Below are positions 12,705 to 21,493 of a DNA stretch of 64,000 nt, piece by piece (position 1 is the stretch's first letter; the number at the start of each line of letters is the position of its first letter). The translations under genes were made by a program, and so were the position numbers. Origin of the DNA: Streptomyces wedmorensis (GTDB lineage: Bacteria; Actinomycetota; Actinomycetes; Streptomycetales; Streptomycetaceae). Location: NCBI RefSeq assembly GCF_000716445.1, contig NZ_JNWK01000005.1:186001-250000 (forward strand). Direction: 5' to 3'. The notes beneath the pieces were generated by a model, which was not told the origin of the DNA, did not search any database, and saw only the letters and a program-made list of their open reading frames with translations.

Positions 12705-12708
<4 letters not shown>
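11428..12708 (+). CDS. ATP-grasp amino acid ligase inside clavam operon
   Basis: This 426-aa protein has the ATP-grasp organisation: an N-terminal domain (KRLAVVESMLHDAFYSG), a central ATP-binding domain (GLPLIAKPPSEAISYGV, VLLEEFVRGTEISVES), and the metal-binding end VVEVNPRLPAHMI. The last blocks are typical of carboxylate-amine ligases of the L-amino acid ligase (BacD-like) group, which join amino acids through an acyl phosphate. It is translationally coupled on both sides (ATGA with bls, GTGA with pah), so it belongs to the core pathway. In the clavulanate cluster a different ATP-grasp (GcaS, Orf17) makes N-glycyl-clavaminate from clavaminate; I infer this gene attaches an amino acid to clavaminic acid or a precursor. 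Substrate and direction are unproven. Its place between bls and pah differs from the S. clavuligerus order. Confidence 0.87.
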
Positions 12709-14643
<1,935 letters not shown>

Positions 14644-14658
14644 TCCGGCACGCAGGAC

Positions 14659-14697
14659 GTCCCGTCCGGGGCAGGCCGCGCCTGCCCCGGACGGGAC
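14659..14697. terminator. Strong hairpin after cas, 18-bp perfect stem
   Basis: An 18-bp perfect inverted repeat (14659-14676 and 14680-14697) with a 3-nt CGC loop lies 15 nt after the cas stop and before the convergent MFS gene (ends 14737). It should terminate the core operon and the opposing SARP-MFS operon. Confidence 0.82.
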
Positions 14698-14736
14698 TCC
14701 GCCGGGTGAGTCCGGCCCCTCGCTCCGGCGGCTCGG

Positions 14737-16026
14737 TCAGGAGCCGCTGGGTGCGGGCGTCGCGCCGGCGATCGCCGTGGCCGACGTCCGGTGCAGGCTC
14801 AGCATTCCGAGGGACAGCGCCACCGTCATGGCCGTGAGCAGCCACCACAGACCGGCGGCCGTGTGGGTGAGGAGGAAGGCCACCAGCAGCGGCACGATGG
14901 CCAGCGAGAGGCCGACGAGCACCTGGTTGAAGGCCTGGTAGACCCCGATCTCGCGTTCGGGAGCGAGCTTCACGAGCAGGACCGACAACGCCTGCGTGGC
15001 CAGGATCTCCCCCAGCGTGTAGATCGACACTCCCAGGAGCAGCAGCGGAAGCAGTGCCGCGAAGGAGAGCACGCCCGCCAGGCCGAGCACCGCGAGCAGG
15101 GCGGCGTGCAGCACGCTGCCGAGCGCGATGACGCGCAGCGGCGCCCGTCCTTCGACGCGCCCGGTGATGGGGAGCTGGAACAGCACCATCAGCACGGTGT
15201 TCACGGCGAAGACCAGCCCCACCGTCCAGCTGGGTGCGCGCAACTCCTCGATCAGATAGACCGGAAGCCCCACCTCGGTGGCGACGATGACCGTGATGAG
15301 CGCGAAGTTCGCCAGGGCGAGCCGCAGGAAGAGCCCGTCGCGCCAGGGGCCCCCGGTTCTCCCGGTCTTCTGGGAGCTCGCCGGCCGCACCGCCGCGAGG
15401 GGCAGGTACAGCAACGCCGCCAGGGCGAAGCTCGCCGCGTTCAGCAGACCCATCACGGTGTAACCCGAACCGTCGTCGACGCCCACGAACACGAATCCCG
15501 CCAGCAGGCCGCCGAAGCCCATGCCGAGGTTGAACGACACCCGCGTCAGGGCGAGCCAGAGGCCGACCTCCTCCGCGGGGGCGGTCCCGGCGGCGAGCAC
15601 CGGCATGGAGATCTGTTCGGCGCGCTGCGCCACCGCGGCGACCACCGCGAGGGCGATGAAGGTCGCGATGTGGTGGATGAAGAGGTATCCCACGAAGACG
15701 CCCGCCCGCACGAGCGCGGCCACGATCAGCACGGTCCTCGGTCCCCAGCGCTGCACCAGCCGCCCCACCATGAAGACGGCGGGCAGGGCGATCAGGGTGG
15801 CGGCCGTCAGGCCGGCGCCCACGGTGGTGAGCGAGAGGTCCGTGACGGCGACGAAGAACAACAGCTGGTACGGGTAGAAGAATCCGGTGCCTATCGCGTT
15901 GACCAGGGCAGCGGTGCCGAACCAGCCGACCCCTTCGCCCCGGGGGATCGATCGGGGGCGCTTCGCCTCCCCCGTGCCCGAGGGGGGCACCCGTGCGCTG
16001 TCGTCGGTCTTGCGCCCGGTGCTCAC
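14737..16026 (-). CDS. MFS exporter coupled to SARP gene
   Basis: This 429-aa major facilitator protein has about twelve hydrophobic segments and no large loop domain, e.g. VGWFGTAALVNAIGTGFFYP, LTTVGAGLTAATLIALPAVF and YTLGEILATQALSVL. The first 35 residues are charged and cytoplasmic. The family exports drugs or metabolites by proton antiport; in this setting export of the clavam product (and so self-protection) is the likely role. The GTG start at 16026 overlaps the stop of the SARP gene (GTGA), with GGAGGAGAT 4 nt or so upstream. Much longer upstream in-frame extension is possible but would run antisense-frame through the regulator. It ends facing cas, with the 18-bp hairpin between. Confidence 0.86.
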   Translation of the reverse strand: MSTGRKTDDSARVPPSGTGEAKRPRSIPRGEGVGWFGTAALVNAIGTGFFYPYQLLFFVAVTDLSLTTVGAGLTAATLIALPAVFMVGRLVQRWGPRTVLIVAALVRAGVFVGYLFIHHIATFIALAVVAAVAQRAEQISMPVLAAGTAPAEEVGLWLALTRVSFNLGMGFGGLLAGFVFVGVDDGSGYTVMGLLNAASFALAALLYLPLAAVRPASSQKTGRTGGPWRDGLFLRLALANFALITVIVATEVGLPVYLIEELRAPSWTVGLVFAVNTVLMVLFQLPITGRVEGRAPLRVIALGSVLHAALLAVLGLAGVLSFAALLPLLLLGVSIYTLGEILATQALSVLLVKLAPEREIGVYQAFNQVLVGLSLAIVPLLVAFLLTHTAAGLWWLLTAMTVALSLGMLSLHRTSATAIAGATPAPSGS

Positions 16027-16919
16027 AGCGGATCTCCTCCGGAAAACGACGACGCGTGCGCGGACAGCGCCGCGTGCAAGGGTGGCTGACTTGCCGCCGG
16101 GCGTGGTGTTAGCCTGCTGTCCTGACAGAGAATCGCCTGCGCCAGTGTGCGCAATCCGGGCCCTGGGTCGATCCCCAGCTCGTCCGCGAGTGTCTGTCGC
16201 ACGCCGTGGAAGACCTCCAGGGCATCCGCCTGGCGGCCCGAGCGGTAGAGCGCGAGCATGAGGTCGGCGTGGAGACTCTCTCGTAACGGGTAGTTGTCGA
16301 CCAGCTCGAAGAGTTCGGGAATCACCTCTTCGTGCCGCCCCAGCTGCAGTTCGAGGGATGCCCGGTACTGCAGCGCGACGATGTGTTCCTCGTCGAGGCG
16401 GGTGGACCAGCTGCGCAGGCCCTGATGGGTGAGGTCCGCGAGGGCGGGACCGCGCCACAACTCGTGTGCGGAGCGCACCAGTCGGGCCGCTTCGTCGAGC
16501 CGGCCGCGCCGGTGCATGGCGCGGGCCTCGGCGACCTTCGCCCGGTAGCTCGCCACGTCGACCGAGCACACGTCGCCGTTCAGCCGGTATCCGGTGGCAC
16601 ACGACTGGACGACGTCCGCCGGGGCTCCGGCGTTGATGAGGGTCGTCCGGAGCATCCAGATGCCGGTCTGCACCTGCCCCATGACGGTTCTCGGGGGCTT
16701 GTCGAACCACACGGACTTGATCAGATGGCCGGCGGCGACGACGCGTCCCGCCTGAAGCGCCAGCGCGGCCAGGATCCCCCGCTGCCGGTGGCCGGGCACG
16801 GTCACGAGGTCCGATCCGACCCTGACTTCGAGCGGTCCCAACACGGCGATGCGAACAGGCCGGGATGTGCCGTCCCCGACATCCCTGACTTCTGTCCTGT
16901 CTCTGTCATCGGTGAACAT
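16023..16919 (-). CDS. SARP-family pathway activator with TTA codon
   Basis: This 298-aa protein is a Streptomyces antibiotic regulatory protein: an OmpR-type winged helix (about 22-110, RIAVLGPLEVRVGSDLVTVPG ... GHRQRGILAALALQAG) followed by a bacterial transcriptional activator domain (about 118-262, SYRAKVAEARAMHRRGRLDEA, YRASLELQLGRHEEVIPEL, LYRSGRQADALEVFHGVR). It lacks the large ATPase region of long SARPs, so it is CcaR/ActII-ORF4-like in size. Leu212 is encoded by TTA at 16284-16286 on the minus strand, so translation should depend on the bldA tRNA. The ATG at 16919 has GAAGGG about 8 nt upstream. Heptamer pairs before the gene suggest autoregulation. I infer it activates the ceaS operon and the divergent oppA operon. 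Confidence 0.9.
   Translation of the reverse strand: MFTDDRDRTEVRDVGDGTSRPVRIAVLGPLEVRVGSDLVTVPGHRQRGILAALALQAGRVVAAGHLIKSVWFDKPPRTVMGQVQTGIWMLRTTLINAGAPADVVQSCATGYRLNGDVCSVDVASYRAKVAEARAMHRRGRLDEAARLVRSAHELWRGPALADLTHQGLRSWSTRLDEEHIVALQYRASLELQLGRHEEVIPELFELVDNYPLRESLHADLMLALYRSGRQADALEVFHGVRQTLADELGIDPGPGLRTLAQAILCQDSRLTPRPAASQPPLHAALSAHASSFSGGDPL
16284..16286 (-). promoter_or_regulatory. TTA codon (bldA control) in SARP gene
   Basis: Plus-strand 'taa' here reads TTA in frame as codon 212 (Asn-Tyr-Pro-Leu-Arg-Glu). TTA is the rarest Streptomyces codon and is read only by the bldA tRNA, linking the regulator to developmental timing. I saw no other in-frame TTA in the clavam locus by eye. 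Confidence 0.8.
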
Positions 16920-16947
16920 CCTGAGACCCTTCACGTCGTGACGCGCG

Positions 16948-16965
16948 TCGACTGCCGGTCGAACT
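16948..16965. promoter_or_regulatory. Candidate SARP heptamer pair upstream of SARP gene
   Basis: TCGACTG (16948-16954) and TCGAACT (16959-16965) lie 11 nt apart, the period used by SARP proteins, 29-46 nt upstream of the SARP start codon. This hints at autoregulation, or at control of a rightward promoter; orientation of the half-sites favours neither firmly because TCGA is palindromic. Confidence 0.42.
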
Positions 16966-17031
16966 GTGCGTGAGAAGTAGACGGAAGGTGCGAGGGGCGT
17001 GTCAATGGACGCCCGGACCAGCGCATTGATT

Positions 17032-17059
17032 GGCTGATTTCGTTCAGAGACGATCAGCC
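17032..17059. repeat. Inverted repeat in AT-rich patch
   Basis: GGCTGAT (17032-17038) is matched by ATCAGCC (17053-17059), a perfect 7-bp inverted repeat with a 14-nt spacer. It lies in one of the few AT-rich stretches of the interval, about 110 nt upstream of the SARP gene. It may be an operator for an outside regulator; it is not followed by features of a terminator. Confidence 0.35.
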
Positions 17060-17717
17060 CCCGCGCGGGACTCCGGATGCCGGACACCGCACACACGAGA
17101 GCGAACGGTCTGCCGCGGGAGCGGGCCGTGCCTGCCGACGTCACGAAGCCGGCGGGCGCGGCCCCCTCCACGCGCCGGGCCGGGCCGTCGTCGCGAGCGC
17201 GTGGCGAACACGGCGTTGCCGGCGTGATCGCGCAACGCCCGCCGAGCTGCGCCCCGCTGGACGGTCGGACGCGCCGGTCACCCGCGTCCGAGACGCGACT
17301 CGGCCAAGCGGCATATGCCAGGAGATAGTGCACTTCGCTCCCGAGAACGCTCGCGGGCGCGGGGAGGCCACCAATCCGGATTGCCTGCCATCGCGGGCGG
17401 CAAGGCGACGTCGCACCTTCGAGGAGACGCGCGGCCTGCTCCGTACGCCCTCCGCAGAGACGCCGAACGTCTCGACGGCGGCCCTCGCGGCCGCCGACCG
17501 CGCGCCTCCGCGGCTCCGCTTTCCCACCGGAACGGGCGGCGTGAGGCGCAGCATCGTTTGAGCCACCCGACCTGACGACCTATGGCGTCGAGGCACGACC
17601 GGACCCATGGGGGCGCGGCTCCCCGCCTCGCCGTACAGCCCATATGACCGGAATGAACGACTGCGCCCCATAATCTGGGTACCTCCCTGGTCGCCGTACG
17701 TCACCGATGGAGGGTGC

Positions 17718-18620
17718 ATGTTCCTGCAGTGGCTCGGGGTCGCGGGCTGGGAAATCCGCTGTGGGGATGCCGGGTTGCTCTTCGATCCCTACCTGAGCCG
17801 CATGCCCTTCCAGGCGTCCGACGGATCGCTCGACCCGTCCCTGCCCCTGCGGTGGGACCGGAAGGCCGTCGCGTCCGTGGCCGATCGCCACCTCTCGGGC
17901 CCTCCCGATCTGATCCTGCTCAGCCACGGCCACTTCGACCACGTGGCGGACGTACCGCAGCTGCTGGCCCGTCGCGAATGGTCCGGCCACCGCATCCGCA
18001 CGCTCTGCGACGAGACGTCCCACCACCTCCTCGCCGCCATGGGCACCCCGGACGCCCGGCTGGCCGACGTGATCCGGGTCCGGGGCGGGGAGCACCTCCG
18101 GTTCCCCGGCTTCACCGTCGAGGTGCTGCGCAGTCTGCACAGCCAGTTCGCCGACCACGGCTACTTCGCACCCGGGACACTCGTCCGCCGACCTCGGGCA
18201 CCGCGGACGATCGGGGACCTGGTCGAGGGCCTGACCCTGGCCTACGTGGTCTCCTTCGACGACGGACCGTCGGTGTACCTCTCCGGCACGAGCAATCTCG
18301 CCGAGCGGGAACTCACCGGCTCGCGACCGGATGTCGCCCTCGTCGGCATGACCTCGCACAGCGCCGTCCACCGGTACCTGGACCGACTGCAGAGCGCCTT
18401 GGGCGAGCCGGCGGTCCTGGTGCCGAGTCACCACGACGACATGGTCTCCCCGCTCCTCCTGACGGACGAAGCGCGGCGCGCGGGCGGCAGCCCCGGGCGG
18501 TCGGCCGCGGCGCTCGCGCTGGAGGAAGCGGCCGCGGAGCGCGGAGCGCACGGAACGAGGGTCGTCGACCCCACTCCGCTGCGACCGTTCGAGCTGACCA
18601 CTCCCGACAGAGTGAAGTGA
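17718..18620 (+). CDS. UlaG-like metallo-beta-lactamase-fold hydrolase
   Basis: This 300-aa cytoplasmic protein has the MBL fold. It starts MFLQWLGVAGWEI, with a FDPYLSR strand and the metal-binding motif HGHFDH (70-75: H70, H72, D74, H75). Further candidate ligands are in SLHSQF and PSHHDD. The bridging Asp of the usual GDT motif is replaced in LSGTSNLAE, so the metal site may differ from true beta-lactamases. In a beta-lactam cluster it could open the ring for self-protection, act on a peptide or ester intermediate, or be a bystander. ATG 17718 fits the domain start; GGAGGG lies unusually close (3 nt). An in-frame ATG at 17607 would add 37 non-conserved residues. Confidence 0.78.
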   Translation: MFLQWLGVAGWEIRCGDAGLLFDPYLSRMPFQASDGSLDPSLPLRWDRKAVASVADRHLSGPPDLILLSHGHFDHVADVPQLLARREWSGHRIRTLCDETSHHLLAAMGTPDARLADVIRVRGGEHLRFPGFTVEVLRSLHSQFADHGYFAPGTLVRRPRAPRTIGDLVEGLTLAYVVSFDDGPSVYLSGTSNLAERELTGSRPDVALVGMTSHSAVHRYLDRLQSALGEPAVLVPSHHDDMVSPLLLTDEARRAGGSPGRSAAALALEEAAAERGAHGTRVVDPTPLRPFELTTPDRVK

Positions 18621-18969
18621 CGCATCGTCAGATCCCTGTGACAGTCGACGCCTCGTACCGAGACGGTTCCCCGTGCGGTCTCCCGTCGAGCGCGCCGACG
18701 GGTCGGCGGAGCCGCGCCGTGGCACACCCCCGCCGCCGCGACGCGCTCCGAACGGCCTCTTGCCGGGCTCTTCGCCTGCTCTCCCTTCGGCGGGGCCGAG
18801 GCGGGGCACGTCACTCGGCCCAGGGCGGTGACCTGCACGGACGTCTGGAGCGGCGCTGCGGCCGGCTCGCGGGAGCGTTGCGGGGGACGTGCGGAGCGCA
18901 TAGCTTCTGCACGTCCTGAGGCCTCCCGCTCCACGACGCCCGACGCCCAGACGACTTCACGGCGGTGCC
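18621..18969. other. Non-coding interval upstream of second MFS gene
   Basis: About 350 bases without a supported gene. The clearest element is a promoter-like pair near its right end (18878-18906). The rest is GC-rich with no long repeat that I could see. Confidence 0.45.
18878..18906 (+). promoter_or_regulatory. Candidate promoter of MFS/ATP-grasp pair
   Basis: TTGCGG (18878-18883) and TAGCTT (18901-18906) are spaced by exactly 17 nt, a reasonable housekeeping-type promoter about 64 nt before the MFS start codon. Confidence 0.42.
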
Positions 18970-20268
18970 ATGCAGCTCAGCAAGTTCCGCGGCGGCGTGA
19001 CCCGGACGACCGGAACGCCCGGGCGATTCGCGGGTCTTCGCCGGTTGTTGTGGGCGCAGTCGCTCAGCCAGGGCGGTTTCGTGGTGCTCAACCTCGCGAT
19101 GCCGCTGCTCGCCGCGACCAGCCTGCACGCCACTCCCTTTCAGGTGAGCCTGGTCGCCGCCTCGCAGACCGTCGCCTTCCTGCTGATCGGACTGCCCGTC
19201 GGCGTGTGGGTCGACCGGATGCGCAAACGGCCGATCATGATCGTGGCCGACCTCGCCCGGGCGGTGGCGCTCGGCGCGGTACCCGTGCTGTGGGCGCTGG
19301 ACGCGCTCACCGTCGCCCATCTGTGCGCGGTGGCGTTCGTGATCGGTGTCGCCACCGTGTTCTTCGATGTCGCCGACCAGAGCTATCTGCCCCATCTGGT
19401 CGGCTCCGAAGGGCTGGTGACGGCCAACGCGCGCCTCGTCGTCGTGGACCAGACGGCCGCCGTGGCCGGTCCGGGGATCGCCGGTCTGATCGTGCAGGCG
19501 GTCACGGCGCCCGCGGCCGTGCTGGTGTCGGCGGTCGCCTACGTGGGGTCGGCCCTCTGCGTGGCCCGCATCAAGGACCCGCACCCCGAACCGGTGGACC
19601 GGACGCCGCGCGACCGCCTCGGGCGTTCGATCCTGCAGGGCATCCGATACCTGTGGGGTCACCCGGTGCTCCGCTGGCTGCTGGCCTGCTCCACGACCAT
19701 GACCTTCTTCTGGAGCATGGGCTACGGCATGCTCCTGGTCCTGCTGGCACAGGACCTGGGGGTGCCGGCCGTCACCCTCGGGCTGCTGTTCACGGCGGGA
19801 GGCGTGGGAGGCCTGTGCGCGACCGCGGTCGTCCGGCGCGTCGTCGATCGGCTCGGTGACGGCCGGGCCGTCGTCCTGAGCGTGACCCTGGCCGCTCCGT
19901 GCACCCTGCTGGCGGGATTCGCGGGCTCCGGAGCACGGCTCGCGTTCGTGGTCTGTGCGCAGTTCGCCTTCGCGGCGGGACTGGTCGTCTACAACGTCGC
20001 CCAGGTGAGCTACCGCCAACGAACGGTGCCCACAAACCTGTTGGGCCGCGTCAACGCGACCGTCCGCTTCTTCGCCTGGGGCGCGCGACCCCTCGGCGTG
20101 GTCCTGGGCGGAGTCCTCGCCGAGTTCTACGGCACCCGGTCCGCCGTCTGGGCGGGAGCCGCCGGGACGGCCCTCGCCTCGCTCTGGCTCCTCTGTACCC
20201 CCCTTCGCGGCATGCGCGTGCTCGCGCAGCCCTCGTCCGAGTCGTCCGTCACCAAGGAAGCGCTGTGA
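18970..20268 (+). CDS. MFS exporter (MFS_3/EntS-like), coupled to ATP-grasp
   Basis: This 432-aa protein is a major facilitator of the MFS_3 (enterobactin-exporter-like) group. It has LLWAQSLSQGGFVVLNLAMPL in helix 1, a GVWVDRMRKRPIMI loop-2/3 motif, and about ten to twelve hydrophobic segments. The C-terminal portion RTVPTNLLGRVNATVRFFAWG is typical of this group. It is distinct from the 14737-16026 exporter, so the locus has two efflux systems. Its stop overlaps the GTG of the second ATP-grasp gene (GTGA), so the pair is made together. ATG 18970 has only a weak ribosome site (GGCGG). Role inferred: export of the pathway product or of a peptide derivative. Confidence 0.83.
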   Translation: MQLSKFRGGVTRTTGTPGRFAGLRRLLWAQSLSQGGFVVLNLAMPLLAATSLHATPFQVSLVAASQTVAFLLIGLPVGVWVDRMRKRPIMIVADLARAVALGAVPVLWALDALTVAHLCAVAFVIGVATVFFDVADQSYLPHLVGSEGLVTANARLVVVDQTAAVAGPGIAGLIVQAVTAPAAVLVSAVAYVGSALCVARIKDPHPEPVDRTPRDRLGRSILQGIRYLWGHPVLRWLLACSTTMTFFWSMGYGMLLVLLAQDLGVPAVTLGLLFTAGGVGGLCATAVVRRVVDRLGDGRAVVLSVTLAAPCTLLAGFAGSGARLAFVVCAQFAFAAGLVVYNVAQVSYRQRTVPTNLLGRVNATVRFFAWGARPLGVVLGGVLAEFYGTRSAVWAGAAGTALASLWLLCTPLRGMRVLAQPSSESSVTKEAL

Positions 20269-21245
20269 ACGACAACTTCACCGACCCTTCCACGCCGCCG
20301 AGACTGGTGTGGATCACCTCCCCCGACAACTACGACCCGCGGGTGCAGGAGCGGCTGCGGCGCGAGGGCTCCGAGCGCGTCGACATGCTGCGCGCGGCGG
20401 GCTTCGACGTGCGCATCGCCCACTCCTGCGACATCGTCCCCGTCTGGAACGGTTCGCCGCGCCTCCTCTGGCAGAAGGAGGACCTGCTCGCGGAGTACGC
20501 GGGATTCCTCGTCACCTCCTGGTCCTGGGACCCGGCCATCGCCCGGCACCTCGAGGCCATCACCCGGACCATCCGGGCATCCGACTGCCCCCTCCTCACG
20601 GACGGGACCCTGGACCCCGAGGTCCTCGGCCTCGACAAGCTGGCGATGTACCACCACGCGGCCGCGCTGGGAGCCCCCGTGCTGCCGACCGTGTCGGTCC
20701 CCTTCGGGCGCTACGCCCGGCGCGCCCTGGACGCCGTGCACACGGAGCTGCCGGACGGACCGTACGTCGTGAAGCCGCGCTCCATGGCCATGGGCTTCGG
20801 CGTGCTCAAGGCCGACACGACCCAGCACCTCTCCTCGGCGATCGACCTGCTGACGCCCGGCGGTCTCGGCTGCCTCATCCAGCCCCACGTGCCCAACGAC
20901 GGCGACGTGCGGGTGTACGTGCACGAAGGCAAGGTCATCGCCGCCCTGCTGCGCGAGCCGGACGACGAGGCCTACCTGGCCAACGTGAGTCAGGGAGGAA
21001 GCGGTTCCGGCTACGAGCCGCCGGCCGAGGTGGTCGAGCTCAGCGAGCGGCTGGCCCGCAGCCTGGAATCCGACTACCTGTGCGTGGACTGGCTGGTCAC
21101 CGAGAACGGCTACGTGTTCAACGAGTGGATGACCGTCTCCGCCGCCTACGAGGACCTGCCCGACCGGGACCGCCGGCGCGTCGCCGACGCACTCGTGCGG
21201 TACATCCGTCACCGCCTCGACGCGGGGGCGCCTCGCCCGCGCTGA
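20265..21245 (+). CDS. Second ATP-grasp ligase (RimK/glutathione-synthetase-like)
   Basis: This 326-aa protein shows the RimK/GshB-type ATP-grasp layout: a pre-ATP-grasp region (RLVWITSPDNYDPRVQERLR), LGLDKLAMYHHAAALGAPVLPT, the ATP-binding Lys in YVVKPRSMAMGFGV, DVRVYVHEGKVIAALLRE, and the metal-binding YLCVDWLVTENGYVFNEW. Such enzymes add an amino acid to a carboxylate or amine acceptor. It is unrelated in detail to the ATP-grasp inside the ceaS operon, so two ligations may occur. GTG 20265 has AAGGA about 8 nt upstream and overlaps the exporter stop. It is the last gene before a classical terminator, which I take as the right edge of the clavam locus. Acceptor unknown. Confidence 0.84.
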   Translation: MNDNFTDPSTPPRLVWITSPDNYDPRVQERLRREGSERVDMLRAAGFDVRIAHSCDIVPVWNGSPRLLWQKEDLLAEYAGFLVTSWSWDPAIARHLEAITRTIRASDCPLLTDGTLDPEVLGLDKLAMYHHAAALGAPVLPTVSVPFGRYARRALDAVHTELPDGPYVVKPRSMAMGFGVLKADTTQHLSSAIDLLTPGGLGCLIQPHVPNDGDVRVYVHEGKVIAALLREPDDEAYLANVSQGGSGSGYEPPAEVVELSERLARSLESDYLCVDWLVTENGYVFNEWMTVSAAYEDLPDRDRRRVADALVRYIRHRLDAGAPRPR

Positions 21246-21286
21246 CCCCCGTCGCGTGGAGCGACGCTCCGAGCACACGCAGCACC

Positions 21287-21324
21287 GACCGACCCCGGCA
21301 TCGCGCCGGGGTCGGTCTCTTTTT
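21287..21324 (+). terminator. Intrinsic terminator with T tract, right cluster edge
   Basis: A 13-bp perfect stem (21287-21299 with 21305-21317) and a 5-nt loop are followed by TCTTTTT (21318-21324). T-tailed terminators are uncommon in Streptomyces. It lies 42 nt after the ATP-grasp stop and separates the clavam locus from the MFS cassette. Confidence 0.85.
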
Positions 21325-21414
21325 CGCCCACGGGGCCCGCGCCGGCTCCATGGCGGAGCGACCCTCTCCCCCGCACGGGATCACCAGCACCCCGACCGCG
21401 CCAGTTATCTGCGT

Positions 21415-21463
21415 TTGCACTTATCGCGCGTCTGCAATTATTGTGGGAGCTCGCTAGGAGCTC
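21415..21463 (+). promoter_or_regulatory. Candidate promoter and repeats before MFS cassette
   Basis: TTGCAC (21415-21420) is followed 17 nt later by TTATTG (21438-21443) within an AT-rich patch. Downstream, GGAGCTC occurs twice, 11 nt apart (21446-21452, 21457-21463), each containing the palindrome GAGCTC. This looks like a regulated promoter with a double operator in front of the MFS gene at 21494. Confidence 0.4.
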
Positions 21464-21493
21464 ACTCAAGCAAACCAAGGAAGGGTCGGGCTC

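Larger units (their letters stand above)
16920..17717. other. Long non-coding interval between SARP and MBL genes
   Basis: These 798 bases hold no convincing gene. Small open frames on both strands are Arg/Ala/Ser-rich without family features. It contains the paired SARP-like heptamers (16948-16965), an AT-richer patch with an inverted repeat (17032-17059), and a GGCATATGCC palindrome (17310-17319). It probably carries the divergent promoters of the SARP and metallo-hydrolase genes, plus possibly the remains of a lost gene. Confidence 0.5.

Noticed and set aside
16027..16710. Longer version of the MFS protein reading through the SARP gene
   Set aside because: The extra residues are in a shadow frame of the SARP gene; GTG 16026 has a good ribosome site and the GTGA overlap.
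17328..17561. Plus-strand 77-codon frame preceded by AGGAG and a GGCATATGCC palindrome
   Set aside because: Good-looking ribosome site but the peptide is low-complexity and Arg-rich with no recognisable domain; left as non-coding.
17141..17719. Minus-strand open frame of 192 codons in the long interval of the clavam locus
   Set aside because: The product is Arg/Ser/Ala-rich with no family motif and crosses the metallo-hydrolase start region; typical chance frame in high-GC DNA.
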